From Desulfovibrionaceae bacterium (GTDB lineage: Bacteria; Desulfobacterota; Desulfovibrionia; Desulfovibrionales; Desulfovibrionaceae): a DNA stretch of 64,000 nt. The stretch covers positions 54,571 through 118,570 of the forward strand of contig JACCQO010000010.1 in NCBI GenBank assembly GCA_015709205.1, in the 5' to 3' direction. The notes under the pieces are model-generated. The model did not search any database, had not been told where the DNA came from, and saw nothing but the letters and a program-made list of their open reading frames with translations. Position numbers and translations under genes: made by a program. Of the stretch, positions 53,351-63,677 are shown piece after piece. The first letter of the stretch is position 1, and each line of letters begins with the position of its first letter.

Positions 53351-54034
53351 ATGAACGTATCCGTCAAAGACGCGGCCCGGCTGCTCTCGGTCTCGGAAAA
53401 GACCATCTACCGCTGGATCCAGCAGGAGATCCTGCCGGTCTACAAGGTCCACGAGACCTACCGCTTCAACCGCGCCGAACTCATCGAATGGGCCACCTCG
53501 CGGCGCATGGGCATCTCCCCGGACGCCTACGCCGAGCCCGAGACCGACTCCCTGCCCCTGCCCTCGCTCGCCGAGGCCCTGGAGGCCGGTGGCGTGTTCT
53601 ACCGCATCGGCGGGACCACGCGCGAAGAGGCCCTCTCCGAGACCGTCACGCACCTGCGCCTGTCCGACGGCGTGGACCGCACCTACCTCTACCAGGTGCT
53701 CCTGGCCCGCGAGCGGCTGGCCTCCACAGCCGTGGGCGGCGGCGTGGCCGTGCCGCACCCGCGCAACCCCGCGCTGGTGCACGCCACCCGCGCCACCGTG
53801 ACCCTCTGCTTCCTGGAAAACCCCGTGGACTTTTGCGCCCTGGACGGCAAGCCCGTGACCATGCTCTTCACGCTCATCTCGCCGACCCTGCGCTTCCACC
53901 TGCACCTGCTTTCCAAGCTCGGGTTCGTGCTCGCGGCCCCCGGGTTCCGTCGCGTCCTCGGGCAACAGCCCGGGCGCGAAGCCATCTTCACCGCCCTGCA
54001 GCGGGCCGAGGCGCGTCTCGCCCCCGCGTCCTAG
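53351..54034 (+). CDS. Helix-turn-helix protein fused to a PTS EIIA (fructose/nitrogen type) domain
   Basis: 227 residues. Residues 1-55 are an excisionase/MerR-like HTH (VKDAARLLSVSEKTIYRWIQ). Residues 65-225 are an EIIA domain with phosphorylatable His136 in VGGGVAVPHPR. This looks like a DNA-binding or adaptor protein whose state depends on PTS phosphoryl flow (EINtr/NPr). The start at 53351 has GAGG 5 nt upstream and gives the normal HTH N-terminus; an in-frame upstream ATG at 53279 would run through the palindrome. It precedes the Hyf-like genes and probably regulates them, though the divergent adhesin operon is another candidate. Confidence 0.9.
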   Translation: MNVSVKDAARLLSVSEKTIYRWIQQEILPVYKVHETYRFNRAELIEWATSRRMGISPDAYAEPETDSLPLPSLAEALEAGGVFYRIGGTTREEALSETVTHLRLSDGVDRTYLYQVLLARERLASTAVGGGVAVPHPRNPALVHATRATVTLCFLENPVDFCALDGKPVTMLFTLISPTLRFHLHLLSKLGFVLAAPGFRRVLGQQPGREAIFTALQRAEARLAPAS

Positions 54035-54099
54035 CCCGCAGCACCCGATCACGGCAGCACCCTTTCCGACCACAACAACCGCACCGAGCATCCCCACCC

Positions 54100-54228
54100 A
54101 TGCGCAGTCATTTCCTTATCGTCGTGCGTCCGGCCGCCCCCGCACGGACCGTCGCCCCCGCTCGGGCCGTCGCCCGCGCACGGGCCGTTGCCCGCGTCCG
54201 GGCCGTCGCCCGCGGAGTCCGGCCATGA
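54100..54228 (+). CDS. Possible 42-residue leader peptide overlapping hyfB start
   Basis: A short open frame opening MRSHFLIVVRPAAPA and continuing as Ala-Arg-Val repeats; its TGA overlaps the hyfB ATG (ATGA). No ribosome site is visible before its ATG, and most of it is encoded by the 18-bp tandem repeat. It may be a coupling peptide or simply an artefact of GC-rich DNA. Confidence 0.2.
   Translation: MRSHFLIVVRPAAPARTVAPARAVARARAVARVRAVARGVRP
54145..54216. repeat. Four 18-bp tandem repeats upstream of hyfB
   Basis: Copies at 54145-54162, 54163-54180, 54181-54198 and 54199-54216 follow the form CGGGCCGTCGCCCGCGNN with a few substitutions. The block ends 8 nt before the hyfB ATG, so it replaces the normal ribosome-binding region; copy number could affect hyf translation. 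Confidence 0.9.
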
Positions 54229-56315
54229 CCATGCCCCTGCTGCTCCTTTCCATCCTGCTCTGCGCCGTCTCCGGCGTGCCCGGGCTGTTCGCCGCGCGCG
54301 CCTCGTCCGGCGGCGAGGGCGCGGCCTGCGGCCTGACCCTGGCGGGCTGCGCTGCGGGCACCGTCGGCGTCTGCCTGGGCCTGGTCCACGGCGGCGAGAC
54401 GCTCCTGGCCCTGCCCTGGGCCGTGCCCGGCGGCGAACTGGCCCTGCGCCTGGACGGGCTGGCCGCGATCTTCCTGCTGCCGCTCTTCCTGGTGGTCGGC
54501 GCGGCCTCGGTCTACGGCCTGGGCTACTGGCCCGAGCGCGAGCACCGCGACTGCGGCCGCTCCCTGCGCCTCTTCTCCGGGCTCATCGCCGCGTCCATGA
54601 TCCTGCTGCTCCTGGCGCAGAACGCCGTGCTCCTGCTCATGGCCTGGGAGGCCATGGCGCTCACCGGCTTCTTCCTGATCACCGCCGAGCACCGCAGCGA
54701 GGACACGCGCCGCGCGGGCTACGTCTACCTGGCGGCCACGCACACCGGGACCCTGGCGCTCTTCGCGGCCTTCGTGCTGCTCGATGGCTGGACCGGCTCC
54801 TTCCTGCTGCCCGCGCCCGGCGCGCTGGACGCGGCCGGGCCCATGGCGGCCACGGGGGCGGCGGTCTTTCTCCTGGCCCTGTTCGGCTTCGGCATGAAGG
54901 CCGGGATCATGCCCCTGCACGTCTGGCTGCCCGGAGCGCACGCCGCCGCGCCGAGCCACGCCTCGGCCGTGCTCTCGGGCGTGATGATCAAGACCGGCGT
55001 CTACGGCCTGGTGCGCATCTGCTCGCTGTTCGCGAACGCGCCCGCGTGGTGGGGCTGGACCGTGCTCGGCCTGGGCGCGGCCTCGGGCATCCTGGGCGTG
55101 GCCCTGGCCCTGGCCCAGCACGACGTCAAGCGGCTCCTGGCCTACCACAGCGTGGAGAACATCGGGATCATCGTCATGGGGTTGGGGTTGGCCCTGCTCG
55201 GCCGCGCCCACGGCGCGCCCGCCATGGAGGCCCTGGGGCTGGCCGGCTGCCTGCTGCATGTGGTCAACCACGGCCTGTTCAAGTCGCTCCTGTTCTTCAG
55301 CGCGGGCTCGGTGATCCACGCCACGGGCACGCGGAAGATCGACCGCCTGGGCGGGCTGCTCCGGCGCATGCCCTGGACCGGGCTGTTCTTCGCGGGCGGC
55401 GCGGTGGCCATCTCCGGCCTGCCGCCCTTCAACGGGTTCGTCAGCGAATGGCTCGTGTACCTGGGGGCCTTCCAGCCCCTGGGCCTGGGCGCAGGGCCCC
55501 TCACGGCCGCCTCCGGCTCCGCCCCGACCGACGCCCTGCTGCCCGCCGTGATCGCGGCCCCGGCCCTGGCGCTCATCGGCGGGTTGGCCCTGGCCTGCTT
55601 CGTGAAGGTCTTCGGCATCGTCTTCCTGGGGCTGGCGCGCGGGCCCGAGGCCGAGCGCGGCCACGAGGCCGGACCGGCCATGCTCGCGCCCATGGCCGCG
55701 CTCCTGGCGGCCTGCGCCTGGATCGGGCTGCTGCCCGCCACCCTCGCGCCCCTGCTGCGCGCGGCCGTGGCCGCCTGGACCGGCCTTTCCGGAGGCCCGG
55801 ATCCGTTGGGCCTGGCGACCATCGGCACCGGAACCGTGGCACCGGGCCCGCAAGGCGCGCTCTCGCCCCTGGGCATGGTCGGGGCCGTGGGCTGGCTGAC
55901 GATCCTGCTTTGCGGCCTGGTCTGGCTGTGGCTGCGGCGGCGCGTGGTCCGCGCGCCCGCCCGGCAGGGCACCTGGGGCTGCGGCTACGCCTTCCCGACC
56001 CCGCGCATGCAGTACACGGCCGCCTCGTTCGCCGATTCCCTGGTGCGCCTGTTCCGGCCCGCGCTGCGCACCCGCGCGCGCCTCGCGCCCGGCGGGGACG
56101 CGGTGCAGGGGCTCTTTCCCACGCGCACGGCCTTTTCCGTGCACACGCCCGATGCGGTGCTCGACCTGGCCCTGGCCCCGGCCTGCACGCGCGCCGCGGA
56201 CTTCTTCCGCCGCGTGCGCGCCCTGGTGCACAACGGCGTGGCCGCGTCCTACCTGCTCTACGTGGCGCTCACCGTCATCGCGCTGCTCGCGTTCGTCTCC
56301 GGAATGGGGAGATAG
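54225..56315 (+). CDS. hyfB: Hydrogenase-4/complex I-like antiporter subunit HyfB (NuoL/M type)
   Basis: A 696-residue polytopic proton-translocating subunit. The proton_antipo_M segment has MPLHVWLPGAHAAAPSHASAVLSG, followed by KTGVYGLVR and LAYHSVENIGI, all typical of HyfB/HycC. It is the first membrane subunit of the cluster. No Shine-Dalgarno is evident, because 18-bp repeats occupy the upstream region. hyfC follows after 9 nt. Confidence 0.93.
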   Translation: MTMPLLLLSILLCAVSGVPGLFAARASSGGEGAACGLTLAGCAAGTVGVCLGLVHGGETLLALPWAVPGGELALRLDGLAAIFLLPLFLVVGAASVYGLGYWPEREHRDCGRSLRLFSGLIAASMILLLLAQNAVLLLMAWEAMALTGFFLITAEHRSEDTRRAGYVYLAATHTGTLALFAAFVLLDGWTGSFLLPAPGALDAAGPMAATGAAVFLLALFGFGMKAGIMPLHVWLPGAHAAAPSHASAVLSGVMIKTGVYGLVRICSLFANAPAWWGWTVLGLGAASGILGVALALAQHDVKRLLAYHSVENIGIIVMGLGLALLGRAHGAPAMEALGLAGCLLHVVNHGLFKSLLFFSAGSVIHATGTRKIDRLGGLLRRMPWTGLFFAGGAVAISGLPPFNGFVSEWLVYLGAFQPLGLGAGPLTAASGSAPTDALLPAVIAAPALALIGGLALACFVKVFGIVFLGLARGPEAERGHEAGPAMLAPMAALLAACAWIGLLPATLAPLLRAAVAAWTGLSGGPDPLGLATIGTGTVAPGPQGALSPLGMVGAVGWLTILLCGLVWLWLRRRVVRAPARQGTWGCGYAFPTPRMQYTAASFADSLVRLFRPALRTRARLAPGGDAVQGLFPTRTAFSVHTPDAVLDLALAPACTRAADFFRRVRALVHNGVAASYLLYVALTVIALLAFVSGMGR

Positions 56316-56324
56316 GGGAAAGCC

Positions 56325-57287
56325 ATGGAAACCATCGTCCGGATAGTCGCGCACCTGCTGCTGCTCGTGGCGCTCGCCCCGCTGCTCCAGGGCGTGACCA
56401 ACAAGACCAAGGCCTGGTTCGCGGGCCGCAAGGGCGCGCCCGTGCTGCAGCCCTACTTCGACCTGGCCAAGCTGCTGCGCAAGGAGCTGGTCCTCGGCCG
56501 TCCGAGCACCGCCGTGCTGCACGCCGGGCCCGTGGTCGGCGTGGCCGCGCCCCTGGTCGCGTGCCTGCTGGTGCCCTTCGGCGGACTGCCCGCCCCGCTC
56601 TCCTTCAGCGGCGACCTGCTCCTGTTCGTCTACCTCTTCGGCCTGGCGCGCTTCTGCACCGCGTCCTCGGCCCTGGACACGGGTTCGAGCTTCGAGGGCA
56701 TGGGCGCGGCGCGCGAGGTGACCTTCTCCTGCCTGGCCGAGCCCACGGTGCTCTTCTGCCTGCTGGTGCTGGCGCGTTTCGCCCTGGCCCCGGCGGCCTT
56801 GGCGCCGGCCGCCGTTGCGAACGCCGCGCCCCTGTCCCTGAACGCGCTGCTCGGGCCGCACCTGGCCGGGCTGTGGAACGGCGCGGCGGCCTTTCCCCTG
56901 GGGCTGGTGGCCGTGTGCCTGTTCGTGGTCCTGCTGGCGGAAAACTCGCGCATCCCCTTCGACGACCCGACCACGCACCTGGAGCTGACCATGATCCACG
57001 AGGTCATGGTCCTGGACCACGGCGGGGCCGAACTGGGGCTCGTGCTCTACGGCGCGGCCATGAAGCTGCTGGTGCTCGGCGCGCTGCTCCTGGGCGTGCT
57101 GCCCGCGCCGTCCACGGGCAGCGCGCTTCTGGACGGGCTGGTCTTCGCCGCGCTGCTCGCGGCCCTGGCCGCGCTGGTGGGCGTCACGGAATCGGTCATG
57201 GCCCGGCTGCGCCTGACGCGCGTGCCCCAGGTGCTCATCGGCACCTCGCTCCTGTCCGTCATCGCCCTGGTGCTGGTGCTCCGATGA
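56325..57287 (+). CDS. hyfC: Membrane subunit HyfC (NuoH-like)
   Basis: A 320-residue, about eight-helix homologue of NuoH/HycD. GRKGAPVLQPYFDLAKLLRKE, ENSRIPFDDPTTHLELTMIHE and a glutamate-rich loop are the family signatures; this subunit anchors the quinone/redox arm and contributes a proton path. The ribosome site GGGGAA lies before the ATG at 56325. Confidence 0.94.
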   Translation: METIVRIVAHLLLLVALAPLLQGVTNKTKAWFAGRKGAPVLQPYFDLAKLLRKELVLGRPSTAVLHAGPVVGVAAPLVACLLVPFGGLPAPLSFSGDLLLFVYLFGLARFCTASSALDTGSSFEGMGAAREVTFSCLAEPTVLFCLLVLARFALAPAALAPAAVANAAPLSLNALLGPHLAGLWNGAAAFPLGLVAVCLFVVLLAENSRIPFDDPTTHLELTMIHEVMVLDHGGAELGLVLYGAAMKLLVLGALLLGVLPAPSTGSALLDGLVFAALLAALAALVGVTESVMARLRLTRVPQVLIGTSLLSVIALVLVLR

Positions 57288-57368
57288 CCGCGCGCCGCTC
57301 CGAGATCTTCTCCGCCCGTTTTTGCAACGGCTTCCGCAACCCGTGCGCCCCGCGCACCGGAGACTGAC

Positions 57369-58007
57369 ATGGACACCGTGACCGACGCGCTGCTCCTGGC
57401 CGTCATCCTGATCAACTTCTACGCCCTGGGGACCTCCCGGCTGCTGGCCTGCATCAAGGCCGCCGCCCTGCAGGGCGCGCTGCTGGCGCTCCTGCCCCTG
57501 ACCATGCACGGCCTGGCCTGGCACACCCTGGTGCTCGGGGCCGAGGCCCTGCTCTTCAAGGGCGTGTGCATTCCCCTGCTGCTGCGCCACGCCATCCGCG
57601 AGACGCGCATCCGCCGCGAGCTGGAGCCGCTCATCGGCTACGTGCCCACCCAGGCGCTGGGCGTGCTGCTCACGGCCTGCTCCTTCGTGTTCGCCGAGCG
57701 GTTGCCCCTGGCCGCGGCCCAGCACGCCTTCCTGCTCGTGCCCACGGCCCTGGCCACCATGTTCGCCGGGTTCCTGCTGCTGACCACGCGGCGCAAGGCC
57801 ATCACCCAGGTGGTCGGCTACCTGGTGCTGGAAAACGGCATCTTCCTCTTCGGCGTGCTCCTGTCCCGGGCCATGCCCTTCATGGTCGAGGCCGGGGTGC
57901 TCCTGGACCTGCTCGTGGGCGTGTTCGTCATGGGCATCGTCATGCGCCAGATCGGCCGCGAATTCTCCACCCTGAACACCCGGCGGCTCTCCGCCCTCAA
58001 GGAATAG
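57369..58007 (+). CDS. hyfE: Membrane subunit HyfE
   Basis: A 212-residue HyfE-family protein (E. coli HyfE is of about this size). Six or so helices are predicted; NFYALGTSRLLACIKA and VGYLVLENGIFLFGVLL resemble NuoK-like segments. An 81-bp gap separates it from hyfC, and hyfF follows after 1 nt. Confidence 0.9.
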   Translation: MDTVTDALLLAVILINFYALGTSRLLACIKAAALQGALLALLPLTMHGLAWHTLVLGAEALLFKGVCIPLLLRHAIRETRIRRELEPLIGYVPTQALGVLLTACSFVFAERLPLAAAQHAFLLVPTALATMFAGFLLLTTRRKAITQVVGYLVLENGIFLFGVLLSRAMPFMVEAGVLLDLLVGVFVMGIVMRQIGREFSTLNTRRLSALKE

Positions 58008-58008
58008 C

Positions 58009-59459
<1,451 letters not shown>

Positions 59460-59463
<4 letters not shown>

Positions 59464-61079
59464 TCACCGTGACCAAGACTCCCGCGACGGCGGGGACGGC
59501 GGCCGCCACCGCGCCCACGCCCCTGCCGCGCCGCCAGGGCGGGTTCCGCGCGCCCCTGGCCGCCCTGCCCGAGCTTCCGGCCGCCGCGTTCCGCGCGGCC
59601 CTGGTCGCGGCCCTGGACGTGCCGCCCGAGGACGGCGGCCCGCGCGTGCTCTCGTTCTTCGGCATGGCCCCCGACGGGTCTCCGGCAGGCGGAGGGCAAC
59701 AGGGCCCGAACGGCACCCGGGTCATCGCGGTGCTGGGCTTCGACCGCTCCGGCGAGGTCGCGGCCCTGCGCGGCGTACTGGAGGACGGAGAGCTGGAATC
59801 CCTGACCCCGGCGCATCCGCAGGTGCACCTCTTCGAACGCGAGCTGGCCGAGCAGTTCGGCGTGCGCCTGCCCGGGCACCCGTGGCTCAAGCCCGTGCGC
59901 TTTCCCCGCCTGCGCGCCGACGGCGCGCCGGGGCCGCTCGCCGGGGACATGGACTTCTACCGCGTGGACGGCGAGGCCATCCACGAGGTGGCCGTGGGCC
60001 CGGTGCACGCCGGGGTCATCGAGCCCGGGCACTTCCGCTTCCAGTGCCACGGCGAGGAGGTCCTGCACCTGGAAATCTCCCTGGGCTACCAGCACCGGGG
60101 CGTGGAAGCGCTGCTCGCGGGCGGTCCGCACCCGGGCGACGCCCAGCGGCTGGAGGCCGTGGCCGGAGACACGTCCATCGGCCACGCCACGGCGCACGCC
60201 CTGCTCGTGGAGGCCCTGGCCGAAACGCCCGCGCCGCCGCGCGCGCGGGCCCTGCGCGCCGTGGCCCTGGAGCTGGAGCGCATCGCCAACCACGTGGGCG
60301 ACGTGGGGGCCATGGCCGGGGACACGGGCTTTCTGCCCACGTCGTCCTTCTGCGGCCGGTTGCGCGGCGACTTCCTGAACCTCAGCGCGGAGCTGTGCGG
60401 CAGCCGCTTCGGCCGCGGCATGGTGCGCCCGGGCGGCGTGCTCTTCGACGTGGACGAGGCGCGCCTGGAGCGCATTTTGGACAAGCTCGCCGTGCTGGAG
60501 CCCGAGACGCGCGGGGCCATCGACCTGTGCTTCGACACGCCGTCGGTGCTGGCGCGCTTCGAGGGCACGGGCGTGGTGTCGCCGGACGACGCCGAACTCC
60601 TGGGACTGGTGGGCGTGGCCGCGCGGGCCTGCGGGCTGGCGCGCGACACCCGGCGGCAATACCTGGACGCCGACGCGCCCGGTCGGCCGGAAATGCCCGT
60701 GGTCGAGACCACGGGCGACGTGTTCGCGCGCGGCAACGTGCGGCGGCGCGAGATCTACGCCTCCCTGGCCCTGCTGCGCCAGGTGCTGCGGCGGCTGGAT
60801 ACGGGCCCGGTGCGCGCGGGGCTGGCGCGCGAGGAAAAATCCGGCGCGGTGCGCCTGGCCCCGGAAAGCCTGGCCGTGGGCTTGTGCGAGGGCTGGCGCG
60901 GCGAGGTGGCGCACGCGGCCGTGACCGACGCGCGCGGGCTCCTCGCGCGCTACCGCATCGTGGACCCCTCGCTGCACAACTGGAGCGGGCTCGCCCTGGC
61001 TTTGCGCGGGCAACAGATCTCCGACTTCCCGCTCTGCAACAAGAGCTTCAACCTTTCCTACTGCGGCTTCGACCTCTAG
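59460..61079 (+). CDS. hyfG: Hydrogenase-related large subunit HyfG (NuoC-NuoD fusion) without N-terminal nickel cysteines
   Basis: 539 residues starting with GTG at 59460 (overlapping hyfF). Residues about 30-165 are a NuoC-like domain (HLFERELAEQFGVRLPGHPW); the rest is NuoD/HycE-like (HGEEVLHLEISLGYQHRG, then ALELERIANHVGD). Where true [NiFe] subunits have RxCGxC, this one has AGDTSIGH, as in NuoD, so it cannot bind Ni-Fe there. At the C-terminus two cysteines remain, 526 and 535 (DFPLCNKSFNLSYCGFDL). It belongs to hydrogenase-related membrane complexes of unknown electron partners. Confidence 0.9.
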
Positions 61080-61088
61080 GACGACCCC

Positions 61089-61868
61089 ATGCTGGACATC
61101 CTCCGCGAACGACTGCGCCAGGGTTACCGCACCGGCGATTTCCCGCGCACCGCGCCGACCCTTTCGGACCGCTTCCGCGGCCTGCCGACCCTGGACGCGG
61201 CGCGCTGCCCCGAAGGCTGCGACGCCTGCCTGACGCGCTGCCCCTACCACGCCATCGTGCGCGCGGCGGACAACAACGGCGCGCCGGGCGCGCTGCGGCT
61301 CGACCTGGGCCGCTGCCTGTTCTGCGCGGACTGCCCGGCCTGCCCGCAGGGGCTGCTGACCTTCACCGCCGACTACCGGCTGGCCGCGCGCACGCGCGAA
61401 GACCTTTGGCTCGGCGTGGGGGCCCGCGAGGAGCACCGGCTGGCCCAGGGGCTGGATGCGCGGCTGCGCTCGCTCTTCGGGCGCTCGCTGCAGCTGCGCC
61501 AGGTCTCGGCCGGGGGCTGCAACGCCTGCGAGGCGGACCTCAACGTGCTCTCCACCCTGGTCTTCGATCTGGGTCGCTTCGGCATCCGCTTCGTGGCCTC
61601 GCCGCGCCACGCGGACGGCGTCATGGTCACGGGCCCGGTGACGCGCAACATGGAGAGCGCGCTGCTGGAGACGTACGCGGCCCTGCCCGAACCCCGGCTG
61701 GTGATCGCCTCCGGGGCCTGCGCCATCGCGGGCGGCCCGTTCGCCGCCAGCCCCGAGGCGCGCGGCGGCGTGGACGGCCTGCTGCCCGTGGACCTCTACA
61801 TCCCGGGCTGCCCGCCGCATCCCTACACCGCACTGGACGGCCTGCTGCGCCTGCTCGGGCGCATCTGA
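61089..61868 (+). CDS. hyfI: Fused ferredoxin-NuoB-like small subunit (HyfH-HyfI fusion)
   Basis: 259 residues. The N-terminal half is a two-cluster ferredoxin: Cys40/44/47/51 and Cys76/79/82/85. The C-terminal half is NuoB-like with CNACEAD (144-150), TGPVTRNM, GACAIAGG and PGCPPHPYT, the ligands for the N2-type cluster. Fusing HyfH and HyfI is unusual. It is the last gene of the cluster; electrons would pass from an unknown donor, probably reduced ferredoxin, through these clusters. Confidence 0.92.
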   Translation: MLDILRERLRQGYRTGDFPRTAPTLSDRFRGLPTLDAARCPEGCDACLTRCPYHAIVRAADNNGAPGALRLDLGRCLFCADCPACPQGLLTFTADYRLAARTREDLWLGVGAREEHRLAQGLDARLRSLFGRSLQLRQVSAGGCNACEADLNVLSTLVFDLGRFGIRFVASPRHADGVMVTGPVTRNMESALLETYAALPEPRLVIASGACAIAGGPFAASPEARGGVDGLLPVDLYIPGCPPHPYTALDGLLRLLGRI

Positions 61869-62099
61869 CGCACGGCGGCGCGCGGGCCATCCCCGCCCCG
61901 TCCCCCGCGGCCCTTGCGCATTCCCGGGCGATGGGCTATGCGGGCCTTGGTCGGCAGTTCACCCAGGCGTCGCCGCCCCGCGAGGGGAGCTAAACCTGCC
62001 ATTCCCTCCTTTCCATTCGGCACCTTGTTTCCGCGCCGAGTCGGAAGACGGCGACCACCGGCAGTCTCCCGAAGACAGGCGCGGCAGCGAGGATTCGCC

Positions 62100-62738
62100 A
62101 TGTCCCGTACCCCATTGCCCCTGCACGTGGGCGACGTCTGCGCGTTCGCCCGCTCCCTGGGCCGCCAGTTGGCGGACCTGGAACGCACGCCCGGCCACGT
62201 GGAACTCCTGAACATGCTCGCCCGGGCCTCGGGCCACCGCAACTTCCAGCACCTGCGCGCCACGGCCGGAAACCCGGCCGACCCGGCCGACGACGGTGCG
62301 GCCGCCGCCGCGGCGCTGGATCGGCCGGACGCGGCGCAGGCCCCCGCCCAGGCGGCCGAGGCCATGCCCGGGCCGGCTGAAAGCGCCGCCACCCAGGCCG
62401 CACCGGCGGCCCCGGCCGTGAACAGGGCGCGCGTGGAACGCACGGCGCGCGTCCTGGACGCCGAGGGGCGGCTGCTGCGCTGGCCGCCGAAGTACAGCCA
62501 ACAGGGGCTGTGCCTCTGGCTGCTCTGGTCGCGCATCCCGGCGCGCCGGACCTTCAGCGAGGCCGAGATCGGCACCCTGCTCACGGCCCTGCACCACTTC
62601 GGGGACCACGCCCTGCTGCGCCGCGAACTGGTGGACCGGGGCCTGATGCAACGCACGCCGGACGGCCGCTCCTACACGCGCATCGAACGGCGTCCGCCCG
62701 ACGAGGCCCTGGCCCTGATCGCGCGCGCGGGCGCATAG
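62100..62738 (+). CDS. DUF2087-like protein
   Basis: 212 residues. The N-terminal 65 residues (HVGDVCAFARSLGRQLADLER, LLNMLARASGHRNFQHLR) look like a small helical domain also seen in other uncharacterised proteins, then an Ala/Pro linker (66-120), then a C-terminal DUF2087 (about 130-205: RWPPKYSQQGLCLWLLWSRI, then LVDRGLMQRTPDGRSYTRIE). DUF2087 proteins are often transcription-linked. The start at 62100 has GAGG upstream. A strong terminator follows. No functional link to the hyf genes is evident. Confidence 0.8.
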   Translation: MSRTPLPLHVGDVCAFARSLGRQLADLERTPGHVELLNMLARASGHRNFQHLRATAGNPADPADDGAAAAAALDRPDAAQAPAQAAEAMPGPAESAATQAAPAAPAVNRARVERTARVLDAEGRLLRWPPKYSQQGLCLWLLWSRIPARRTFSEAEIGTLLTALHHFGDHALLRRELVDRGLMQRTPDGRSYTRIERRPPDEALALIARAGA

Positions 62739-62793
62739 CCCTCCGCCGGGACGCGCGACCGCCCCGACGCCCCCCCCTAACCCCGAACCGCAG

Positions 62794-62828
62794 GCGGGCC
62801 ACGGCGCATGCCGTGGCCCGCTTTTTTT
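62794..62828 (+). terminator. Rho-independent terminator of the DUF2087-like gene
   Basis: The 12-bp stem GCGGGCCACGGC / GCCGTGGCCCGC with loop GCAT is followed by seven T residues (62822-62828). Confidence 0.95.
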
Positions 62829-62926
62829 CGCCCTGCGCGCGCCGTGATCCTGCGGCCGAGGCAACGCCGTCGCCAAAAGCACGGCAGCCCCCCCGTGCAA
62901 AAAGGGGATGGGAATACCGATTACGG

Positions 62927-62978
62927 TTTGAAAATGGCCTTCAAATGGGATGAGAGAGTATTTTTATGGCCATAAAAA
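62927..62978. promoter_or_regulatory. Two palindromes with a shared ATGGCC core
   Basis: TTTGAA-N7-TTCAAA at 62927-62945 and a perfect 18-bp palindrome TTTTTATGGCCATAAAAA at 62961-62978 lie 15 bp apart in an AT-rich island, and both contain ATGGCC. They look like paired operators or a promoter-operator. No clear gene follows on either strand within 200 bp. Confidence 0.55.
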
Positions 62979-63110
62979 CAGGCGATATGGGAGCATGCCC
63001 TATACCACACGAAGGACAGCGGCGCAGGAAAGGCCGCCGGGAGTGGGACGGACGACAGGCGCGGGATGGACGTGGGTTGAGCGCGGAAAAGGCGGGGCGG
63101 GCCCGCAAAC

Positions 63111-63165
63111 GCCATCGCCCCCGTGCCGGGGTGCCCGTGGGCGGTTCCGGAACGGGGGCGATGGC
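63111..63165. other. Large imperfect hairpin after the small-protein gene
   Basis: A 14-bp perfect stem GCCATCGCCCCCGT (63111-63124) / ACGGGGGCGATGGC (63152-63165) encloses smaller GC hairpins. It lies 33-87 nt downstream of the small leftward gene's stop, so it may end or stabilise that mRNA; the T-tract after it on the minus strand is weak (GTTT). Confidence 0.6.
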
Positions 63166-63197
63166 GCTGCGCCTGGAGGGACCTGCCCTCCGGCGGC

Positions 63198-63359
63198 CTA
63201 GCGGCCGAGGAAGGATATGGCGTCTTCGAAATCGTTGGCCTGCGCAAAGGCGGTGGCCGTTTCGAGTTCGTCGATGGCAAACAGCAGCTTCTTGATGATG
63301 GACCAGAACACGTCGGACTCCTTGAAGGTTGCGCGGCCCACGCCCATCGTCGGCCGCAT
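63198..63359 (-). CDS. Small 53-residue protein of unknown function
   Basis: The reading MRPTMGVGRATFKESDVF, then WSIIKKLLFAIDELETATAF and AQANDFEDAISFLGR, is a compact, amphipathic and codon-typical sequence, ending in TAG at 63198. AGGG lies about 5 nt before the ATG at 63359. An AT-rich region with a perfect palindrome (63406-63421) is just upstream, and a large hairpin is downstream. No family is recognised. It has no signal peptide or obvious membrane helix; it could be a small regulator or phage-derived accessory protein. Confidence 0.65.
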   Translation of the reverse strand: MRPTMGVGRATFKESDVFWSIIKKLLFAIDELETATAFAQANDFEDAISFLGR

Positions 63360-63405
63360 TTGCCCTGCCTATTCCAAAAAGCGTGCCGAACCGACGCATG
63401 GCAAT

Positions 63406-63421
63406 AAATTATTTATAATTT
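63406..63421 (-). promoter_or_regulatory. AT-rich palindrome upstream of the small-protein gene
   Basis: AAATTAT, TT, ATAATTT: a 7-bp perfect inverted repeat about 47 nt ahead of the small gene, in the most AT-rich patch of the window (63,400-63,560). It contains TATAA-like sequences and could be a promoter or an operator. Confidence 0.5.
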
Positions 63422-63654
63422 AGCAAGTTATCGATGAAAGCGGCATCCGGCCCAGTCGGCGCCGACCATTGCACTCCGCAACAGGAAAGCGTGGCGATTC
63501 GCACAATTTTTATGTAACCCATTATTTATAAAAGACAACCAGGAGGCATTACATTTCACAACATGTATTACATATCGCAACGATCCCTTTCCCGCCAGTG
63601 CGGAAGAAGCCGCCCCCGCGACGCTCCACGACGTTTGCGACGCGGGCGAGGCGC

Positions 63655-63677
63655 AAAAAAAGGGCCCCTGGCCCTTT
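63655..63677 (-). terminator. Rho-independent terminator on the minus strand
   Basis: On the minus strand the 8-bp stem AAAGGGCC / GGCCCTTT with a 3-nt loop is followed by a run of T (seven consecutive A residues, 63655-63661, on the plus strand). It implies a leftward transcript coming from 63,678 or beyond. Confidence 0.75.

Noticed and set aside
62966-63295. A rightward frame starting inside the 18-bp palindrome (MAIKTGDMG) and its mirror on the other strand
   Set aside because: The palindrome gives ATGGCCAT on both strands; both continuations are arginine-rich and low-complexity.
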